Part shown: in pieces, positions 5,891 to 8,002 of the stretch
Layout: the number at the start of each line of letters is the position of its first letter
Position numbering within the stretch: the first letter of the stretch is position 1
Origin: Chloroflexota bacterium
Lineage (GTDB): Bacteria; Chloroflexota; UBA6077
Assembly (NCBI GenBank): GCA_021845945.1
Contig: JAJZRD010000181.1
Location: forward strand, 1-8,002
Direction: 5' to 3'
Length of the DNA: 8,002 bases
Notes under the pieces: generated by a model
Seen by the model: only the letters and a program-made list of their open reading frames with translations
Told to the model about the DNA's origin: nothing
Database searches by the model: none
Made by a program: the position numbers and the translations under genes

Positions 5891-5899
5891 AGTTTACCA
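5891..5899 (-). promoter_or_regulatory. Candidate extended -10 element for the zinc-ribbon/rpsU operon
   Basis: On the minus strand TGG is followed directly by TAAACT, an extended -10 arrangement, 35 bases after the aldehyde dehydrogenase stop. A transcript would start near 5884 and carry about 150 nt of leader. The hexamer 17 bases upstream (TCGCGG) does not resemble TTGACA, so the call depends on the extended -10 alone. Confidence 0.3.
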
Positions 5900-5933
5900 A
5901 AACTTCCGCCTTTCCGCGATCCTCCATGTGAAG

Positions 5934-7424
5934 CTACCCGATCCCCTCCACAAGGTCGATCTGTGCCCGCTGCAGCCTGCCGGAGTAGTCCACGTAGACC
6001 GTCTTCCACTCGGTGTAGATGTCCAACGACGCCCACGCCGCCTCCCGGTGGCCGTTGCCCGTGCCTCGCGTCCCACCGAAGGGGAGCTGAATCTCGGCAC
6101 CAATGGTGCCGGCATTAACGTAGAGCACGCCAGTGGTCACATCTCTCACGGCCGTGAACGCATTGTTGACGTCTCGCGTGTAGATGGAGCTGGAAAGACC
6201 GTAGCGGGTGTCGTTGTTCACCCGTATCGCCTCCTCCAGGCTGTCCACGGCAAGGATCGCCAGGGTGGGCCCGAAGATCTCCTCCTGGGCAATCCTCATA
6301 CCCGGCTGCACCCCTGCGAAGATCGTGGGCGGGTAGAAATTGCCCCTGGCCAGCTCTCCATCTCGGGCGATCTCGCCGCCGATCAGCAGCTTTGCCCCCT
6401 CCTGCAGGCCGATCTCGGTGTACTGATGGATCTTCTCCAGCTGCCGCGCGTTGATGACGGGGCCCAGGTCCGTCCGGGGGTCCAGACCGTGGCCCAACTT
6501 CATCTTCCGAGCCCGTTCCACCAGACGGTCGGTGAGCTCCTTCTCCACGGACCGATGCACGATCACCCGGCTGGCAGCGGTGCACCGCTGGCCGGTGGTG
6601 CCGAAGGCGCTCCAAAGGGTCCCCTCCACCGCCAGATCCAGGTCGGCATCCCCCATCACCATGATGGCGTTCTTGCCCCCCATCTCCAGGGAAACCCGCT
6701 TGATCCGGTTTGCGGTCTGGGTGAGCACCGAGCGTCCCGTCTCCGTGGAGCCGGTGAAGGAGATGGCGTCGACCTTGGGATGGTTCACCAGGCTGTCGCC
6801 CACCTCGCCGCCGCTCCCGATCACCAGGTTCAGCACCCCGGGGGGCAGGCCCGCCTCCTCGTACAGCTTCACCAGCTCGGCAGCCAGTGCGGGCGTGTCG
6901 CTGGCCGGCTTGAACACCACCGTGTTCCCGCAGATCAGCGCGGCCGACAGCTTCCAACTGGGTATGGCGATGGGGAAGTTCCACGGCGTAATGGCGGCCA
7001 CCACACCCACGGGGTCCCGCGTAGAGGTCCCGAACTTGTTGGGCAGCTCCGAGGGTACGGTGTGACCCAGCATCCGGCGCCCCTCACCGGCCATGTAGAA
7101 GGTCATGTCGATGGCCTCCTGCACGTCACCGCGACCCTCGGCAATCACCTTGCCCATCTCCCCGGTTACCAGTTGAGCGACCTGCTCCTTCCGCTCCTGA
7201 AGGAGCTGTCCCACGCGGAAGAGGATCTCGCCCCGCTTCGGCGCAGGGGTCAGTCTCCAACCCTCGAAAGCCACCGCAGCAGCCTCCACGGCCTTCTCCA
7301 CGTCGGGCACCGAGGATCGCGGGACGACTGCCACCACCTCGCCGGTGGCCGGGTCCAAGCTTTCGAAGGTCCGGCCGCTCTCGGAATCCGCCCACCTGCC
7401 GCCGATGTAGTTCTTGTACTGCAC
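5934..7424 (-). CDS. NAD(P)-dependent aldehyde dehydrogenase
   Basis: A full-length 496-residue ALDH superfamily enzyme, oxidising an aldehyde to its carboxylate with NAD(P)+. Visible active-site parts are TPWNFP with Asn149, FKPA with Lys172, the Rossmann FTGST (223-227), LEMGG with general base Glu247, GTTGQRCTA with nucleophile Cys281, and EEIFGP with Glu382. The C-terminal pattern GTIGAEIQLPFGG ... GNGHREA ... TEWKTVYVDYSGRLQRAQID matches an uncharacterised ALDH group (cd07131 type, near a Kuenenia protein and distantly like ALDH7). The substrate is therefore not known; semialdehydes are possible. The start is GTG: a perfect GGAGG (7431-7435) lies six bases upstream, an in-frame TGA just before it rules out extension, and the nearby ATG (7428) is out of frame. 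There is no partner gene beside it; the next gene on this strand starts 199 bases on. Confidence 0.95.
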   Translation of the reverse strand: MQYKNYIGGRWADSESGRTFESLDPATGEVVAVVPRSSVPDVEKAVEAAAVAFEGWRLTPAPKRGEILFRVGQLLQERKEQVAQLVTGEMGKVIAEGRGDVQEAIDMTFYMAGEGRRMLGHTVPSELPNKFGTSTRDPVGVVAAITPWNFPIAIPSWKLSAALICGNTVVFKPASDTPALAAELVKLYEEAGLPPGVLNLVIGSGGEVGDSLVNHPKVDAISFTGSTETGRSVLTQTANRIKRVSLEMGGKNAIMVMGDADLDLAVEGTLWSAFGTTGQRCTAASRVIVHRSVEKELTDRLVERARKMKLGHGLDPRTDLGPVINARQLEKIHQYTEIGLQEGAKLLIGGEIARDGELARGNFYPPTIFAGVQPGMRIAQEEIFGPTLAILAVDSLEEAIRVNNDTRYGLSSSIYTRDVNNAFTAVRDVTTGVLYVNAGTIGAEIQLPFGGTRGTGNGHREAAWASLDIYTEWKTVYVDYSGRLQRAQIDLVEGIG

Positions 7425-7440
7425 GCATCACCTCCGCAAT

Positions 7441-7479
7441 AGAAAAGAGGGCAGGCGCCCCTCTCCCGGTCGCCTGCCC
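7441..7479 (-). terminator. Terminator-shaped hairpin directly before the ALDH ribosome site (attenuator candidate)
   Basis: On the minus strand GGGCAGGCG (7479-7471) pairs perfectly with CGCCTGCCC (7457-7449) around a 13-base purine-rich loop, and TCTTTTCT (7448-7441) follows at once. That is the form of an intrinsic terminator. Only five bases separate the U-run from the GGAGG of the aldehyde dehydrogenase, so any transcript of that gene starting upstream must read through it. This implies conditional read-through or, less likely, a promoter within the hairpin. It might also finish termination of the coiled-coil gene. No known riboswitch class is recognised upstream. Confidence 0.6.
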
Positions 7480-7627
7480 CGTCGCAATTCTTACTGACCG
7501 AGCTTCCCCGCCCGAGGGCAATGGCCCTACAACACCATCAACCTTCTACCGCACAGACCGTTCCGCCCCTGCCGGCTCATCCTTTCCCCCGGCCACCGCC
7601 CCATCCCAGGAGGAGGGGAACAGGAAA

Positions 7628-7655
7628 CCCCTTCCCCCACGATAGGGGGAAGGGG
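7628..7655 (-). terminator. GC-rich hairpin after the coiled-coil gene
   Basis: CCCCTTCCCCC (7628-7638) and GGGGGAAGGGG (7645-7655) form a perfect 11-bp stem around ACGATA, 45 bases after the coiled-coil stop. On the minus strand GTTTCCTG follows, a short T-run, so it is a fair terminator. Similar C/G-run palindromes are common as dispersed repeats in GC-rich bacteria, so a repeat origin is also possible. Confidence 0.5.
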
Positions 7656-7700
7656 CGAGGGAAGAGGGGCGCAACCGGCTCCCCTGGCCGAAGCAACCGA

Positions 7701-8002
7701 TCAGGGAATGATTGGCTTGTTGCTCTGCCTGCCCTGCAGGATGTCCAACTGCTGTTGGAGCCGCCCGCCCAGCTCGACCCGCAGCCCCTGCAGGTCGAAT
7801 CGCAATCGCTCTACCCGAGCCCGCAGCCCCTCTCGCACGTCGATCTGCAGCCCCTCCAGGGGCGATCGCAGCCTCTGTCCCAGCTCCTGCTGGAGGCCCT
7901 CCACCTGGATCTGCAAACCCTTCAGCTCACTCTGCCACCGGCTGCTCAGCTCGGCCTGCAGGGCCCAGACGTCGCTCTGCAGCGCCTCCAGCTGGCCCTG
8001 GG
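7701..8002 (-). CDS. C-terminal part of a hendecad-repeat coiled-coil protein
   Basis: The frame is open from the right edge to TGA (7703-7701), so the 5' end is missing. The visible 99 residues are eight successive 11-residue units with no insertion, from LEALQSDVWAL to LQQQLDILQGR, then the tail QSNKPIIP. Units alternate in type: odd ones read roughly L-x-G-L-Q-x-x-V (LKGLQIQVEGL, LEGLQIDVREG), even ones x-x-x-L-x-x-R-L (QQELGQRLRSP). Hydrophobic residues at positions 1, 4 and 8 give the 3-4-4 spacing of hendecad coiled coils, and a 22-residue repeat like amphipathic lipid-binding helices. It may oligomerise or lie on a surface; no enzymatic role is visible. A TTG inside the frame (7916) is not the real start. 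No family is recognised. Confidence 0.75.
   Translation of the reverse strand, partial: QGQLEALQSDVWALQAELSSRWQSELKGLQIQVEGLQQELGQRLRSPLEGLQIDVREGLRARVERLRFDLQGLRVELGGRLQQQLDILQGRQSNKPIIP

Noticed and set aside
5772..5927. A 51-codon minus-strand frame (MEDRGKAEVLVNYGG...) between the ALDH and zinc-ribbon genes
   Set aside because: It starts seven bases after the ALDH stop without a Shine-Dalgarno sequence, covers the candidate promoter and leader, and its second half is Pro/Ser/Arg-rich without family likeness. Conservation in relatives could revive it.
5928..7442. A 504-codon open frame on the plus strand opposite the aldehyde dehydrogenase
   Set aside because: It mirrors a complete, motif-rich enzyme on the minus strand; its product is rich in His, Gly and Pro with no recognisable domain. 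Such long antisense frames are normal in GC-rich coding DNA.
7487..7510. TAAGAAT on the minus strand as an ALDH -10 box
   Set aside because: No -35-like hexamer lies at a suitable distance and there is no upstream TG, so it cannot be told from chance.

Overview
This GC-rich window has the compact layout and high-GC third positions of a GC-rich bacterium. The gene content points towards Chloroflexota or a neighbouring lineage: a MalT-like regulator with its SARP module at the C-terminus, a DUF5317 membrane protein, an Os1348/NHLP-like small protein, a CxxC-x17-CxxC zinc ribbon and a basic-tailed bS21. No marker gene here fixes the taxon, so this is inference from family distribution.

Left part (1-3723, plus strand). 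The window opens with the last 32 codons of an unidentified gene (3-101). A 400-base gene-free stretch follows. It holds a nested palindromic element (150-266), a good extended -10 promoter with a small dyad across the -10 box (306-335), and a leader stem-loop (424-461). This leads into one very large gene (502-3723): a STAND ATPase, then TPRs, then a C-terminal winged helix and BTAD module. It is a signal-responsive transcriptional activator.

Middle part (3724-5141, plus strand). Three small genes lie in a row: a possible 34-residue membrane peptide (3879-3983), a DUF5317 five-helix membrane protein started by TTG (4122-4718), and a 90-residue Os1348/NHLP-like protein (4752-5024). The leader before the DUF5317 gene can fold into a long bulged hairpin and contains competing pairings. 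The run ends at two hairpins, the second a strong intrinsic terminator (5092-5145).

Right part (5142-8002, minus strand). Read right to left there is the C-terminal end of a hendecad-repeat coiled-coil protein (7701-8002, running off the edge), a GC hairpin that probably ends it, a full-length aldehyde dehydrogenase (5934-7424), and a two-gene operon in which a zinc-ribbon gene (5400-5735) overlaps rpsU for bS21 (5173-5400) by one base. The aldehyde dehydrogenase start is preceded by a terminator-shaped hairpin and U-run ending only five bases before its Shine-Dalgarno sequence, which suggests attenuation.

The genes do not form one pathway. The window joins a regulator locus, a small membrane/NHLP cluster, a translation-linked operon and a stand-alone oxidoreductase. 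No CRISPR array, tRNA, rRNA, transposase or phage gene was seen. The points most worth follow-up are the structured leaders, the DUF5317 and NHLP-like pair with its small peptide, and the exact 11-residue repeat protein at the right edge.
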